Assembly (NCBI GenBank): GCA_910588005.1
Contig: CAJUQM010000007.1
Span: 1-64,000, forward strand
Source of the DNA: an uncultured Oscillibacter sp.
GTDB lineage: Bacteria > Bacillota > Clostridia > Oscillospirales > Oscillospiraceae
Reading direction: 5' to 3'
DNA: 64,000 bases
How positions within the stretch are numbered: position 1 is the first letter of the stretch; each line of letters begins with the position of its first letter. The notes under the pieces were generated by a model. The model ran no database searches, was not told the DNA's origin, and saw nothing but the letters and a program-made list of their open reading frames with translations. Of this stretch, positions 33,134 through 41,674 are shown in pieces. The position numbers were made by a program, and so were the translations under genes.

Positions 33134-34195
33134 CTATTCGGCGGGGATGGGAAACACGACGCCGCCCACGGAGATGGATGCCAGTTCCTCCAGGGGGGTG
33201 ATCTCCTCCAGCACCTGCCCCTTGGAGCAGGCACTTGCACCGTTCTCCGGCCGGATGCTGCCCCCGGAGGTGCTGAGATCGACGACCGTACCGTCGGTCT
33301 TAGTCAAAAGAATCTCAACATTTTCCAGATACTGCCGGGCCTGACGGGCGTCCTCGGGGTCCTGGCGGCCACTTCCGCTGTTGGACCAGACGGGTTCGCT
33401 GTCTACGGTGTAGTTCACCTTCACCGCGATGGGGGAGACGCTGACGGTGCCGATCGTGAAGTTCAGCCCGTCCTGGGAGAAGGTCTCGCCGCCGCCCATG
33501 CGGACGGAGCAGTCCTCGTAGTCCACCTCAAAGCGGAACTTCCAATTGCCCTCGCACAGCAGCTCGGCCTGCTCCGTCTCCGGGTCCCAATAGCGCAGGT
33601 CCTCAAATTTCGCCATGGCGGTGCCGCGGGTCAGGGAGACATCAGAGCTGACGGCCTCCACGTACTGAACCATATTGTCCTCCGGGTCCTGGTCCACGAA
33701 CCAGGCGCTGCCGTGGCTGCCGCCCTTGGCCCAGCTGGCCCCGCCGGAGCCGCCCACCATCAGATAGGTGCCGTCCGGCGCCTTGTCCGCCGGCAAAAAC
33801 CGCTCCCCGTCCTCCCGGGTGAGGGTGTAGACGATGACGGCGTTGTACTCGTCGCCCATAATGGCGTCGGCGGAGATGGTGATGCCATGATCGGTGTCGG
33901 ACGCCCCGATGGGATGGCCGATCTTGTCAATGACCTGGGTTTGGGATGCGGCTCCGCCAAAGAGGGGAGCGAACACGTCGATGGGGGTGGGCAGGATTCC
34001 CGCGGCGCTGGAACCCACCGCCAGCACCACCGCCACCGCGGCGGCGATGACCGCCATCCGGCCAAGGGGGCGGCGGGACATGCGGCGGGTCCGGCGGGCC
34101 GCCTCCTTGGCGGCGCTGGCCGCCAATTGGGCCGTTTGCTCCGGCGTAAAGCGCAGGGAGTCTAAACTCTGCTTATATTCAGACAGATTGCTCAT
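33134..34195 (-). CDS. DUF4179-like membrane anti-sigma factor
   Basis: A 353-residue single-span membrane protein: a cytoplasmic N-terminus (~1-45, FTPEQTAQLAASAAKEAARRTRRMSRRP), one membrane span (MAVIAAAVAVVLAVGSSAAGIL, ~47-68), and a DUF4179-type extracytoplasmic domain (LPTPIDVFAPLFGG..., then beta-rich sequence to the end). Such proteins are paired with ECF sigma factors in Clostridia and Bacilli, with the N-terminus holding the sigma. There is no zinc finger, unlike the module at 31267. It overlaps the sigma gene by 17 bases. Confidence 0.8.
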   Translation of the reverse strand: MSNLSEYKQSLDSLRFTPEQTAQLAASAAKEAARRTRRMSRRPLGRMAVIAAAVAVVLAVGSSAAGILPTPIDVFAPLFGGAASQTQVIDKIGHPIGASDTDHGITISADAIMGDEYNAVIVYTLTREDGERFLPADKAPDGTYLMVGGSGGASWAKGGSHGSAWFVDQDPEDNMVQYVEAVSSDVSLTRGTAMAKFEDLRYWDPETEQAELLCEGNWKFRFEVDYEDCSVRMGGGETFSQDGLNFTIGTVSVSPIAVKVNYTVDSEPVWSNSGSGRQDPEDARQARQYLENVEILLTKTDGTVVDLSTSGGSIRPENGASACSKGQVLEEITPLEELASISVGGVVFPIPAE

Positions 34196-34667
34196 AATCC
34201 ATTCCTCCTAATATCTCTTTCAGCTTTGCCCGGCCCCGGGCCAGGCGGGTGTGGACAGTGGCGGTGGGCATGCCCAGGATCTCCCCGATCTCCGCGGCCT
34301 GATAGCCCTCGTAGTAGTAGAGATGGATCACCGCCCGGTAGTGGGGCGGCAGGGTGTTTACCGCTGAGAGGACGGAGCCGTCCTCCGCCTCTGGGGCGGG
34401 AATCTGAAATCCGTCTTCCAGGGGACGGGTGCGCTGCCGCCAGGGACTTTTCAGAATGTCCTTGCAGGCGTTGGACGCCATCCGCAGGACATAAGCCCGC
34501 TCATGGGCGGGGCTTTCAAAGCTCCGGGGTTCCGTGAGAAGCTTGACGAATACGTTCTGGCACACGTCTTGGGCATCCTGGGTGTTTTTTAAATAGGTAT
34601 AGCTCAGGCGGAGAATGGCGTCGGCATAGGTCTCTGCCAGACGTTCCGCTTGCTGGCTGTAATTCAT
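34179..34667 (-). CDS. ECF-type RNA polymerase sigma factor (SigV/SigM-like)
   Basis: A 162-residue ECF sigma: region 2 LAETYADAILRLSYTYLKNTQDAQDVCQNVFVKLLTEPRSFES and region 4 LPPHYRAVIHLYYYEGYQAAEIGEILGMPTATVHTRLARGRAKLKEIL. First gene of the module with the DUF4179-like anti-sigma. The promoter candidate upstream (34704-34730) has an ECF form, TGAAAG-17-CGTA, so the factor may transcribe itself. Confidence 0.88.
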   Translation of the reverse strand: MNYSQQAERLAETYADAILRLSYTYLKNTQDAQDVCQNVFVKLLTEPRSFESPAHERAYVLRMASNACKDILKSPWRQRTRPLEDGFQIPAPEAEDGSVLSAVNTLPPHYRAVIHLYYYEGYQAAEIGEILGMPTATVHTRLARGRAKLKEILGGMDYEQSV

Positions 34668-34703
34668 TTGATTTCAACTCCTTTGAAGCGCGCTCATATA
34701 GGG

Positions 34704-34730
34704 TACGATTGGGAGACGCAAATCCTTTCA
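34704..34730 (-). promoter_or_regulatory. Candidate ECF-sigma-dependent promoter
   Basis: On the minus strand TGAAAG (34730-34725), 17 bp, CGTA (34707-34704) followed by CCCTATAT. This is close to the Bacillus sigma-W/M form TGAAAC-N16/17-CGTA and lies just ahead of the sigma gene, as expected for autoregulation. Confidence 0.5.
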
Positions 34731-34811
34731 TCCGTTGGAAAAATTTTTTTCATTTAAAACGCATCTGCCAAACAGCGGAGCCGGAGGACAGGCGGAACAC
34801 ATTTGGAGAAG

Positions 34812-34861
34812 CGCCGGACATACAGGGCCGGCTTCCTGTTTCCGGCCTTGCATGTCCGGCG
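34812..34861. repeat. Long interrupted hairpin upstream of the PhnD-like gene
   Basis: Outer arms CGCCGGACAT (34812-34821) and ATGTCCGGCG (34852-34861), inner arms GGCCGG (34826-34831) and CCGGCC (34842-34847). The right arm contains the -35 box of the next promoter. It may act as a terminator-like insulator or, as DNA, a protein-binding dyad. Confidence 0.6.
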
Positions 34862-34891
34862 GCGAAGTGATAGAATACGGGTATTCTATCA
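34848..34891 (+). promoter_or_regulatory. Promoter overlapped by a 24-bp perfect palindrome
   Basis: TTGCAT (34848-34853), 17 bp, TAGAAT (34871-34876). The -10 box sits inside a perfect inverted repeat, TGATAGAATAC (34868-34878), GG, GTATTCTATCA (34881-34891). A repressor bound here would block transcription of the lipoprotein gene; no regulator gene lies next to it. Confidence 0.75.
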
Positions 34892-34932
34892 GAGATAAAG
34901 CGGGACATCCAGCCCCCGGGAAAGGAGTGCTT

Positions 34933-36039
34933 ATGAGACGGCTGTTACCCTTGCTGCTGGCGATGATATTGCTGCTGTCCGGCTGCGGACGGAGGGCGGA
35001 GACTCCGCCGGAACCTGTGGAGCCTCCGCCGGAGACGGAGGAACCCGGAGAGAGCCGGGCGGTCTCCCCGGAAAATCCGCTGCTGCTGGACAGCCTGCGG
35101 ATCGAGGTCAGCCGAAGCGGACTGGATTCCGGCCGGCTGATGGAGGCGGCCCGGAGACTGCCGGAGCTGCTGCGGTCCGCCTTGGCGGACTGCCATATTC
35201 AAGTGGACATGGTGCAGGTCACCATCGGCTCCTCCCCCGCCGCCACTGTGCAGGCCTTGAATGAGGGCAGTGTGGATCTGGCCGTCCTGCCTGCCGAGGG
35301 GTTTGCCGGCCAGGAGACGGAGGCGGAGGTCCTGCTGGCCTCCGGTCCCGGCGGCGAGGACCTCCCCCTCTGGACGGACTGCGCCGTTGGGTTCCAGACC
35401 GCCATTTGGGCGGCCTCCACGGACTATGGATTGAAGCTGGCCGGCCGGGCGGGCAAGGAGGGCGGCCTGCCTGCCTGGGAGGAGCTGGACCATGCCCGCT
35501 GGGGACTGCTGGGACCGGACTCCCTGCCGGGCCGTCGGGCGGTGGACCTGTACCTGGCGGACAATTACGAGGGGAACGCCACGGCGGACCTGTCCCATGT
35601 CGCGGTATACGAGGATTTTGACCGGCTGTTCCAGGCGGCGGCAGACGGAGAGATCGACGTGTTTCTCGCGGACGGCGGCATTGTGGAGTTTGGAGAGGGG
35701 GACCGTGGAGAGACTCCCTCCGGCGGTTTTTTCCGCCTGGGAGAGACCGAGCGGTTTTACGAGATGGTGTTGGCGGTCTCCCCTGCGCGGGAGGATTTGT
35801 CCGCGCCGGAGCTGAATTTGCGGGACCCGCTGATGCATACTCTGACGCAGCTGTGCTGGTACGACGGCTCCCAGACCCTTCCCGACGGCACTCCCGCCTT
35901 TTCCGGGAACGGCTATGATGCGGAGACACTGGCGCTGTGCCGGGACGTATTCGGCTCCTGCCGCTATGCCTGGGCGGAGAACGAAGATCTGCTGCCCACC
36001 CGCCGCCTGCTGGCCCTGGAGGGCCGCGCGGCGGAATAG
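34933..36039 (+). CDS. PhnD-like phosphate/phosphonate-type substrate-binding lipoprotein (orphan)
   Basis: A 368-residue exported lipoprotein: signal peptide with lipobox LSGC (Cys18), a Pro/Glu-rich linker (TPPEPVEPPPETEEPGE), and a PhnD-type periplasmic-binding fold (VQVTIGSSPAATVQALNEGSVDLAVLPAEGF, LLGPDSLPGRRAVDLYLADNYEG, VAVYEDFDRLFQAAADGEIDVFLAD). PhnD receptors bind phosphonate, phosphite or related anions, but here no ABC permease or ATPase is adjacent, so the partner is elsewhere or it is a stand-alone sensor. AAAGGAG precedes the ATG at 34933. Confidence 0.78.
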   Translation: MRRLLPLLLAMILLLSGCGRRAETPPEPVEPPPETEEPGESRAVSPENPLLLDSLRIEVSRSGLDSGRLMEAARRLPELLRSALADCHIQVDMVQVTIGSSPAATVQALNEGSVDLAVLPAEGFAGQETEAEVLLASGPGGEDLPLWTDCAVGFQTAIWAASTDYGLKLAGRAGKEGGLPAWEELDHARWGLLGPDSLPGRRAVDLYLADNYEGNATADLSHVAVYEDFDRLFQAAADGEIDVFLADGGIVEFGEGDRGETPSGGFFRLGETERFYEMVLAVSPAREDLSAPELNLRDPLMHTLTQLCWYDGSQTLPDGTPAFSGNGYDAETLALCRDVFGSCRYAWAENEDLLPTRRLLALEGRAAE

Positions 36040-36046
36040 AGATAAA

Positions 36047-36076
36047 AGCATCCCCTGACTTTTGTCGGGGGATGCT
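36047..36076 (+). terminator. Hairpin after the PhnD-like gene
   Basis: AGCATCCCCTGAC (36047-36059) with GTCGGGGGATGCT (36064-36076), TTTT loop, one G-T pair. No T-run follows on the plus strand. Confidence 0.7.
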
Positions 36077-36149
36077 GATTCGTCTTGGGCGGGGTGCTGC
36101 GGAGAGTCCTGGGACGTGACTGCGGGACGGGCTGGGGAGGGAGCTGCCC

Positions 36150-36178
36150 TTGCGCAATTCGCGGATCTGGGGTATACT
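36150..36178 (+). promoter_or_regulatory. Promoter of the polA operon
   Basis: TTGCGC (36150-36155), 17 bp, TATACT (36173-36178), 40 bases before polA. Confidence 0.65.
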
Positions 36179-36218
36179 AATATAATCTATAAGAATCATT
36201 TGCCCAGGAGGACTCCCC

Positions 36219-38885
36219 ATGAAACTGATGGCCATTGACGGCAACAGTATGATCAACCGGGCCTATTACGGCATCCGGCCGCTGACTACCCGGGACGGGC
36301 TGTACACCCACGCCGTATTCGGCTTCCTCACAACGCTTCTGCGCCTCACGGGAGAGGAGCGGCCCGACGCGGTGTGCGTCACCTTTGACGTCCATGCCCC
36401 CACCTTCCGCCACACCGCCGACGCGGCCTACAAGGCCACCCGCAAACCCATGCCGGAGGAGCTGCGGATGCAGATGCCGGTTTTGAAAGAGGTGCTGGAC
36501 GCCCTGAACATTCCCCGCTATGAGCTGGCGGGCTGGGAGGCCGACGACCTGCTGGGGGCCATCTCCCGCAGGTGTGAGTCGGCGGGCTGGGAGTGTGTGG
36601 TGGTCACTGGGGATAAGGACAGCCTCCAGCTGATTACGGAACACACAAAAGTGAAGCTGGTCTCCACCCGCATGGGCCAGACCACCACAAAAGACATGAC
36701 TCCGGAGTCCTTTCGGGAGCAGTACGGGTTTGATCCCATCCACATGATCGACCTGAAGGCGTTGATGGGGGACGCCAGCGACAATATTCCCGGCGTGAAG
36801 GGCGTGGGGGAAAAAACCGCCATGGGCCTTATTCAAATGTATGGCTCTATTGACCATCTGTACGGCCATATGCCGGACATCGCTGCCGCGCCGGAGACAC
36901 CCGCCAAGCCCGGGCTGATCAAAAAACTGGCGGAGGGGGAGGAGTCCGCCCGCCACTCCCATTGGCTTGCCACCATCGTCACTGACGCGCCGCTGGACTT
37001 TGCCCCGGAGGACAACCTGGTGCGGGAACCCGGCCCGGAGGCATATCCGCTCTTTTTGCGGCTGGAGTTTACCAAGCTGATCGAGAAATTCGGCCTGGCG
37101 CCGGAGGCCGCCCCGGCGGCAGAGCGGGCGAAGAACTCCGCCGCCGTGGAACAGGTGGAGGACCCGGCCCGGGCGGCGGAGCTGCTGGAGCTGTGGCGGC
37201 GGGCGGAGTGCGTGTCCGTCACTGTTTTGCCGGATCTCCAGGTGCTGGCGGTGGAGTGCAGGACCGGGCCGGACAGCTCGCTTCTGGCGGATCTGCGGTT
37301 CTCCCGGTACAGGGGGGACTGGAACGCTCTGCTGGCGGCAGTGTTCTCCCGGGAGATCTCCAAGGCCGCCCACAATGTCAAGGATCTGATGCGTACGCTG
37401 CTGGAGAACCGTCTTCCGGCGGAAGGCTTTGTGTTTGACACGGCCCTTGCGGCCTATCTCCTGGATGCCACGGCGGGAAGCTACGACCTGGCCCGGCTTT
37501 TTGTCTCCTATTGCAATGAGGAGCTGCCCAAGCCCCTTTACCTGGAACCGGACGCCTTCTCCCCCCTGGGGGAGACCCCGGAGGTGGCGGCGTCGCTGTA
37601 CAGCTATACCGCCGCGGTTTCGGCCCTGCGGGAGATTCTCTTCCAGAGGCTTCGGGAGAAGAACATGGAGGAGCTGTTCGGGGAGATCGAGCTGCCGCTG
37701 TGCCGGGTGCTGGCGGAGATGGAGCAGACGGGCTGCGGGGTGGACCGGGCCGCCCTTGCCGCCTTTGGTGAGACCCTGGCCGCCCGGACGGCGGAGCTGG
37801 AGAAGGCCGTCTATGACCTGGCGGGAGAGAAATTTAACATCAATTCCCCCAAGCAGCTGGGGGAGATCCTCTTTGGCAAGCTGGGACTGCCCCACGGCAA
37901 AAAGACGAAAACCGGCTGGTCCACCAATGCTGACGTGTTGGAAAATCTCCGGTACGAGGCCCCTGTTGTGGGAACGGTTCTGGAATACCGGCAGTACGCC
38001 AAACTGAAGTCCACCTATGCCGAGGGCCTTTTAAAGGCCTTGGACGGGGACGGCCGGGTGCGCACCTCCTTCCAGATGACCGTCACCGCCACAGGCCGCC
38101 TCAGCTCCACGGAGCCGAACCTGCAGAACATTCCCACCCGGACAGACCTGGGCAGCGAGATCCGAAAGATGTTTGTTCCGGCGGAGGGGTGCGTCCTGGT
38201 GGACGCGGATTACTCTCAAATCGAGCTGCGTCTGCTGGCCCAGATCTCCGGGGATGAGGCCATGCGGGAGGCCTTCCGCTCCGGGCAGGACATCCACACG
38301 GCCACGGCGGCCCAGGTGTTTCACGTAAGCCCGGAGGAGGTCACCCAAGAGATGCGCCGCAGCGCCAAGGCTGTGAATTTCGGCATTGTCTACGGGATCT
38401 CCCCCTTCTCCCTCTCCCAGGACATCGGCGTGACCACGGCGGAGGCTAAGGCCTATATAGACGGCTACTTCGCCGCGTTTTCCGGCGTGCGCCAATACAT
38501 GGACGAGGTGGTGGCCCGGGCGAAGGAGGACGGATTTGTGGAGACGCTGTTCCACCGCCGGCGGGACCTGCCGGAGCTGAAGTCCTCCAAGTTTAATCTC
38601 CGCTCCTTTGGGGAGCGGGTGGCGCTGAACATGCCCATCCAGGGCACGGCGGCGGATGTGATGAAGCTGGCGATGATTGCCGTGTGGAAACGGCTGCGGG
38701 CCGAGGGGGTGGAGGCCCGGCTGGTCCTCCAGGTCCACGACGAGCTGATTGTAGAGTGCCGGGCATCTGAGGCGGAGACCGTGGCAAAACTGCTGGAGGA
38801 GGAGATGGAGAACGTGGTCCATCTCTCCGTCCCCCTGATTGCGGAGGCCCACTGGGGAAGAAATTGGCTGGAGGCCAAGGGATGA
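36219..38885 (+). CDS. polA: DNA polymerase I
   Basis: Replication and repair polymerase that also removes RNA primers. The 888-residue protein has an N-terminal 5'-3' exonuclease (MKLMAIDGNSMINRAYYGI, GWEADDLLGA, VTGDKDSLQLI, MGDASDNIPGVKGVGEKTA, to ~290), a middle region (~300-490), and a polymerase domain with motif A DADYSQIELRLLAQ (~658), motif B RRSAKAVNFGIVYGIS (~711) and motif C LQVHDELIVE (~834). The middle region lacks the 3'-5' exonuclease acids: VSVTVLPD stands where DxE is expected and YSYTAAV where the last Asp would be. It therefore probably cannot proofread, as in Bacillus PolA. Confidence 0.96.
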   Translation: MKLMAIDGNSMINRAYYGIRPLTTRDGLYTHAVFGFLTTLLRLTGEERPDAVCVTFDVHAPTFRHTADAAYKATRKPMPEELRMQMPVLKEVLDALNIPRYELAGWEADDLLGAISRRCESAGWECVVVTGDKDSLQLITEHTKVKLVSTRMGQTTTKDMTPESFREQYGFDPIHMIDLKALMGDASDNIPGVKGVGEKTAMGLIQMYGSIDHLYGHMPDIAAAPETPAKPGLIKKLAEGEESARHSHWLATIVTDAPLDFAPEDNLVREPGPEAYPLFLRLEFTKLIEKFGLAPEAAPAAERAKNSAAVEQVEDPARAAELLELWRRAECVSVTVLPDLQVLAVECRTGPDSSLLADLRFSRYRGDWNALLAAVFSREISKAAHNVKDLMRTLLENRLPAEGFVFDTALAAYLLDATAGSYDLARLFVSYCNEELPKPLYLEPDAFSPLGETPEVAASLYSYTAAVSALREILFQRLREKNMEELFGEIELPLCRVLAEMEQTGCGVDRAALAAFGETLAARTAELEKAVYDLAGEKFNINSPKQLGEILFGKLGLPHGKKTKTGWSTNADVLENLRYEAPVVGTVLEYRQYAKLKSTYAEGLLKALDGDGRVRTSFQMTVTATGRLSSTEPNLQNIPTRTDLGSEIRKMFVPAEGCVLVDADYSQIELRLLAQISGDEAMREAFRSGQDIHTATAAQVFHVSPEEVTQEMRRSAKAVNFGIVYGISPFSLSQDIGVTTAEAKAYIDGYFAAFSGVRQYMDEVVARAKEDGFVETLFHRRRDLPELKSSKFNLRSFGERVALNMPIQGTAADVMKLAMIAVWKRLRAEGVEARLVLQVHDELIVECRASEAETVAKLLEEEMENVVHLSVPLIAEAHWGRNWLEAKG

Positions 38886-39370
38886 ACCGCCTCATAGGAT
38901 TCTCCTGGACAGGCGTGGCGTTTCTGCTGTGCCTGCTGGCGCCCAATCTGCTGTGGACCCGGTATAGGCCCCGGGGCTACGATCCCTCCGGGGAGAGCAG
39001 GCTTCTCCTGATGCTGGAACGGGTGGGGCAGGTGTGGGTCACCTGCGCGGCGCTGCTGTTTCAGGACCCCGGATTTCAGCCTCGGACGTCCTGGTCCTGG
39101 TGGCTGGCAGGGGCGGCGGCTCTGATGATTTTATATGAGCTTTGGTGGCTCCGCTACTTCCGCAGCCAGCGGACCATGGCGGACTTTACGGCGAGCTTTC
39201 TGGCCGTTCCCGTGGCAGGCGCTGCGCTGCCGGTGCTGGCGTTTTTCCTGCTGGGAATTTACCGCAGGTCCATTTGGATGCTCGCCGGTGTGGTCATTTT
39301 GGGCGCCGGCCATATTGGAATCCACCTCCGCCACAGGGCGGAGGTTAGAAAGGATCAGACATATGAGTGA
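38882..39370 (+). CDS. Membrane protein of unknown function between polA and rimI
   Basis: A 162-residue protein with about five hydrophobic spans (FSWTGVAFLLCLLAPNLLW, MLERVGQVWVTCAALLF, WWLAGAAALMILYELWWL, PVAGAALPVLAFFLLGIY, WMLAGVVILGAGHIGIHL). It overlaps polA by 4 bases and rimI by 8, so it is part of that operon. No family recognised with confidence. Confidence 0.7.
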   Translation: MNRLIGFSWTGVAFLLCLLAPNLLWTRYRPRGYDPSGESRLLLMLERVGQVWVTCAALLFQDPGFQPRTSWSWWLAGAAALMILYELWWLRYFRSQRTMADFTASFLAVPVAGAALPVLAFFLLGIYRRSIWMLAGVVILGAGHIGIHLRHRAEVRKDQTYE

Positions 39371-39860
39371 AAAACTGCGTGTCCGCATCATCCCCATGAC
39401 GGCGGACCACTTAGACGAGGTGGCGGAGCTAGAGCGGATCTGTTTTTCGGATCCCTGGTCCAGAAATATGCTGGCGGAGGAGCTGGACAACGCCCTCTCG
39501 GCCTTTTTGGTGGCGCTGGACGGCGCGGGCCGGGTGGCGGGCTACGCCGGCCTGCAGGTGATTTTGGACGAGGGCACCGTCACCAATATCGCGGTGCGGC
39601 CGGACTGCCGCCGCCAGGGTGTGGCGGGGCAGCTTTTGCAGGTGTTTTTGGATTTCGCCCAGGGAAACCGCCTGGCCTTTTTGACCCTGGAGGTCCGGGC
39701 TTCCAATTACGACGCCATCGCCCTCTACGGAAGCCGGGGCTTCCGCAGCGTGGGGAGGCGAAAGAACTACTACGAGCGCCCCAGGGAGGATGCCGTCATT
39801 ATGACCCGGGAGTTTTCCGGCGGCGGAACCCCCGCGGAGGGAGAGGAGGCGCGGCCATGA
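39363..39860 (+). CDS. rimI: Ribosomal-protein-alanine N-acetyltransferase
   Basis: A 165-residue GNAT enzyme expected to acetylate the N-terminus of ribosomal protein S18 or similar targets. It has the acetyl-CoA-binding stretch VTNIAVRPDCRRQGVAGQLLQVFLDFA (~75-100), then LEVRASNYDAIALYGSRGFRSVGRRKNYY, the classic RimI C-terminal pattern. The ATG at 39363 overlaps the upstream stop; the end overlaps tsaD by 4 bases. rimI next to tsaD is a common Firmicute arrangement. Confidence 0.9.
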   Translation: MSEKLRVRIIPMTADHLDEVAELERICFSDPWSRNMLAEELDNALSAFLVALDGAGRVAGYAGLQVILDEGTVTNIAVRPDCRRQGVAGQLLQVFLDFAQGNRLAFLTLEVRASNYDAIALYGSRGFRSVGRRKNYYERPREDAVIMTREFSGGGTPAEGEEARP

Positions 39861-40900
39861 AGATCCTGGCGTTTGAATCCACCTGTGACGAGACCGCGGC
39901 GGCGGTGGTGGAGGACGGGCGGTGTGTGCTGTCCGATGTGGTAGCCTCCCAGGCGGATATGCACGCCCTTTACGGGGGCGTGGTGCCGGAAATTGCCTCC
40001 CGGAAGCATGTGGAGGTGATCGCAGCCCTGGCGGAGCAGGCCTTAAAAGAGGCGGGGTGCGCCAGGGGGGATATTGACGCGGTGGCGGCGTCCTATGCGC
40101 CGGGACTCATCGGAGCGGTGCTGGTGGGCCTCAGCTTTGCGAAGTCCGTCGCCTTTGGCCTGGGAGTTCCGCTGATTCCCGTTCACCACGTCCGGGGCCA
40201 TATTGCCGCCAATTACATCGCCTTTCCGGAGCTGGAGCCGCCATTTTTGACGCTGGCCATCTCCGGCGGCAACACCTTGATCGTGGATGTGCGGGATTAC
40301 ACGGATATGGAGATTTTAGGTTCCACCCGGGATGACGCGGCGGGGGAGTGCTTTGATAAGGCGGCCCGGGTGCTGGGCCTTGCCTATCCCGGCGGCAGGC
40401 CCATGGATCAACTGGCCCGGCAGTCGGCCGGCGGCGTCTATACCCTGCCCCATGCCCAAGTGGACGGCGCACCGCTGGATATGAGCTTTTCCGGCCTGAA
40501 AACGGCGGTGGTGAATCTGGCCCACCATGCGGATCAGGTTGGGGAGTCCCTGGACCGGGCGGCCCTTGCCCGGGATTTTACCCAGGCCGTCAGCGACGCG
40601 CTGGTTCCCCGGGCCATGGAGGCGGCCCGGCAGGCAGGACGGAGGGCCATTGTAGCCGCTGGCGGCGTGGCCGCCAACTCCCTGATTCGCGCAGAGCTGG
40701 AGCGGGCCTGCCGGAGAGCCGGATGCAGGCTTTATCTGCCGCCCTTGTCTCTGTGCGGTGATAATGGCGCTATGATTGGCGCACAGGGATATTATGAATA
40801 CCAGGCGGGAAATGTGGCGGGAATGGAGCTGAATGCGTATGCTACCCGGGATATTTCAGAGGATCTTCCTGGCAGCCTTTCGGAAGAGATGAATGATTAG
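39857..40900 (+). CDS. tsaD: tRNA N6-adenosine threonylcarbamoyltransferase
   Basis: Transfers the threonylcarbamoyl group to A37 of ANN-decoding tRNAs (t6A). The 347-residue ASKHA-fold protein has ILAFESTCDETAAAVV at the start, the metal-binding PVHHVRGHIAANY near residue 112, ISGGNTLIV near 136 and CGDNGAMIGAQGYYEY near the C-terminus. Its partners TsaB and TsaE are not in the window. It ends the polA operon before a hairpin. Confidence 0.96.
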   Translation: MKILAFESTCDETAAAVVEDGRCVLSDVVASQADMHALYGGVVPEIASRKHVEVIAALAEQALKEAGCARGDIDAVAASYAPGLIGAVLVGLSFAKSVAFGLGVPLIPVHHVRGHIAANYIAFPELEPPFLTLAISGGNTLIVDVRDYTDMEILGSTRDDAAGECFDKAARVLGLAYPGGRPMDQLARQSAGGVYTLPHAQVDGAPLDMSFSGLKTAVVNLAHHADQVGESLDRAALARDFTQAVSDALVPRAMEAARQAGRRAIVAAGGVAANSLIRAELERACRRAGCRLYLPPLSLCGDNGAMIGAQGYYEYQAGNVAGMELNAYATRDISEDLPGSLSEEMND

Positions 40901-40918
40901 TAAAGATCTATTGCAAAA

Positions 40919-40954
40919 AGGACCTTGTGTTTTGCATGTGAAACACAAGGTCCT
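40919..40954 (+). terminator. Terminator after tsaD
   Basis: AGGACCTTGTGTTT (40919-40932... arm ending 40933) pairs with AAACACAAGGTCCT (40941-40954). The following CACTTTATTTC is moderately T-rich. Confidence 0.8.
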
Positions 40955-41053
40955 CACTTTATTTCAACGCACCATTATTTTTTTGTATGAAAAGGCCGTC
41001 ACCCATCAGAAAAGGAGGAGAGCAGGAGAGAATATGAAGGGGGCGTCTGTGTT

Positions 41054-41197
41054 ATGTCAAATAAAGATTGGCTTTCAAAAATTGAAAAGTCCGTTACAGG
41101 GTATGCAAAAAACCGAAAAAAATCAGTATATCGATTGGACTGCAATGGATGCGGCTATGTGGAAAACCCCGTGGAAAATGTGAATAACTCCTGGTAG
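41054..41197 (+). CDS. Possible 47-residue CxxC mini-protein in the AT-rich gap
   Basis: An open frame of 47 codons beginning ATGTCAAATAAAGATTGG: a Lys/Ser-rich N-terminal half, then RLDCNGCGYVENPVENVNNSW with one CxxC pair. The only support is the frame, a G-rich stretch (AAGGGGGCG) about 12 bases upstream, and AT-rich codon use unlike the neighbours. It could be a mini zinc-binding or peptide precursor gene, a decayed fragment, or chance. Confidence 0.3.
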   Translation: MSNKDWLSKIEKSVTGYAKNRKKSVYRLDCNGCGYVENPVENVNNSW

Positions 41198-41674
41198 AGA
41201 AAAATTATGATTTGTTTTATGTAAATGATAAAAAAAGACAAATTTTTGGCAGGCATGCTGTAAAATCCAAAAATATCTAAATATTTGACGGGATTTTCAG
41301 GAAAATCACCGTTAGATTTTTCGACAGGATCTATGAAAATTCTTTTAAAATCTTGTAAAGACGACAAAATGCCAAAAATAAAATTGCAGGAAATCCTTCA
41401 AATATACAAATTGTATTATTGGGGGGGGAGGAGAGAGATCAATTTTACTGACAGTGGTGAGAATTCCCCCTCAAAAAATGCAATGACTGCTATGGACCAA
41501 TTGATCCTACAGTGTCCCGTGAAAAGAGGCAGGCGGCTGTGAAGGGAAGTCTTGCGGCGGCGGGCGCCGCGGGGAACTGGTGCGTGGACCGCAAAACCGT
41601 GCCGGCCGGCCGCATAAACTCCTTTAAACGGCGCAGACTTTCATTAAAATCGGTTAAGGAAAGGAAGTCATGCT
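41198..41674. other. AT-rich gap with no clear gene
   Basis: The left two-thirds (to about 41510) is strikingly AT-rich for this window. It contains a palindrome GATTTTC-AG-GAAAATC (41291-41306), an imperfect direct repeat (TTGACGGGATTTTCAGG near 41286 and TTCGACAGGATCTATG near 41320), and eight consecutive G near 41421. The right part returns to GC-rich sequence leading to arcC. I find no coding signal and no known RNA. Confidence 0.5.

Noticed and set aside
40893..41183. 96-codon plus-strand frame starting just before the tsaD stop
   Set aside because: It runs through the tsaD terminator hairpin and lacks a ribosome site; the alternative 47-codon frame at 41054 is only slightly better and is listed with low confidence.
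41416..41440. Run of eight G as a G-quadruplex
   Set aside because: Only one G-run is present; four separated runs would be needed.
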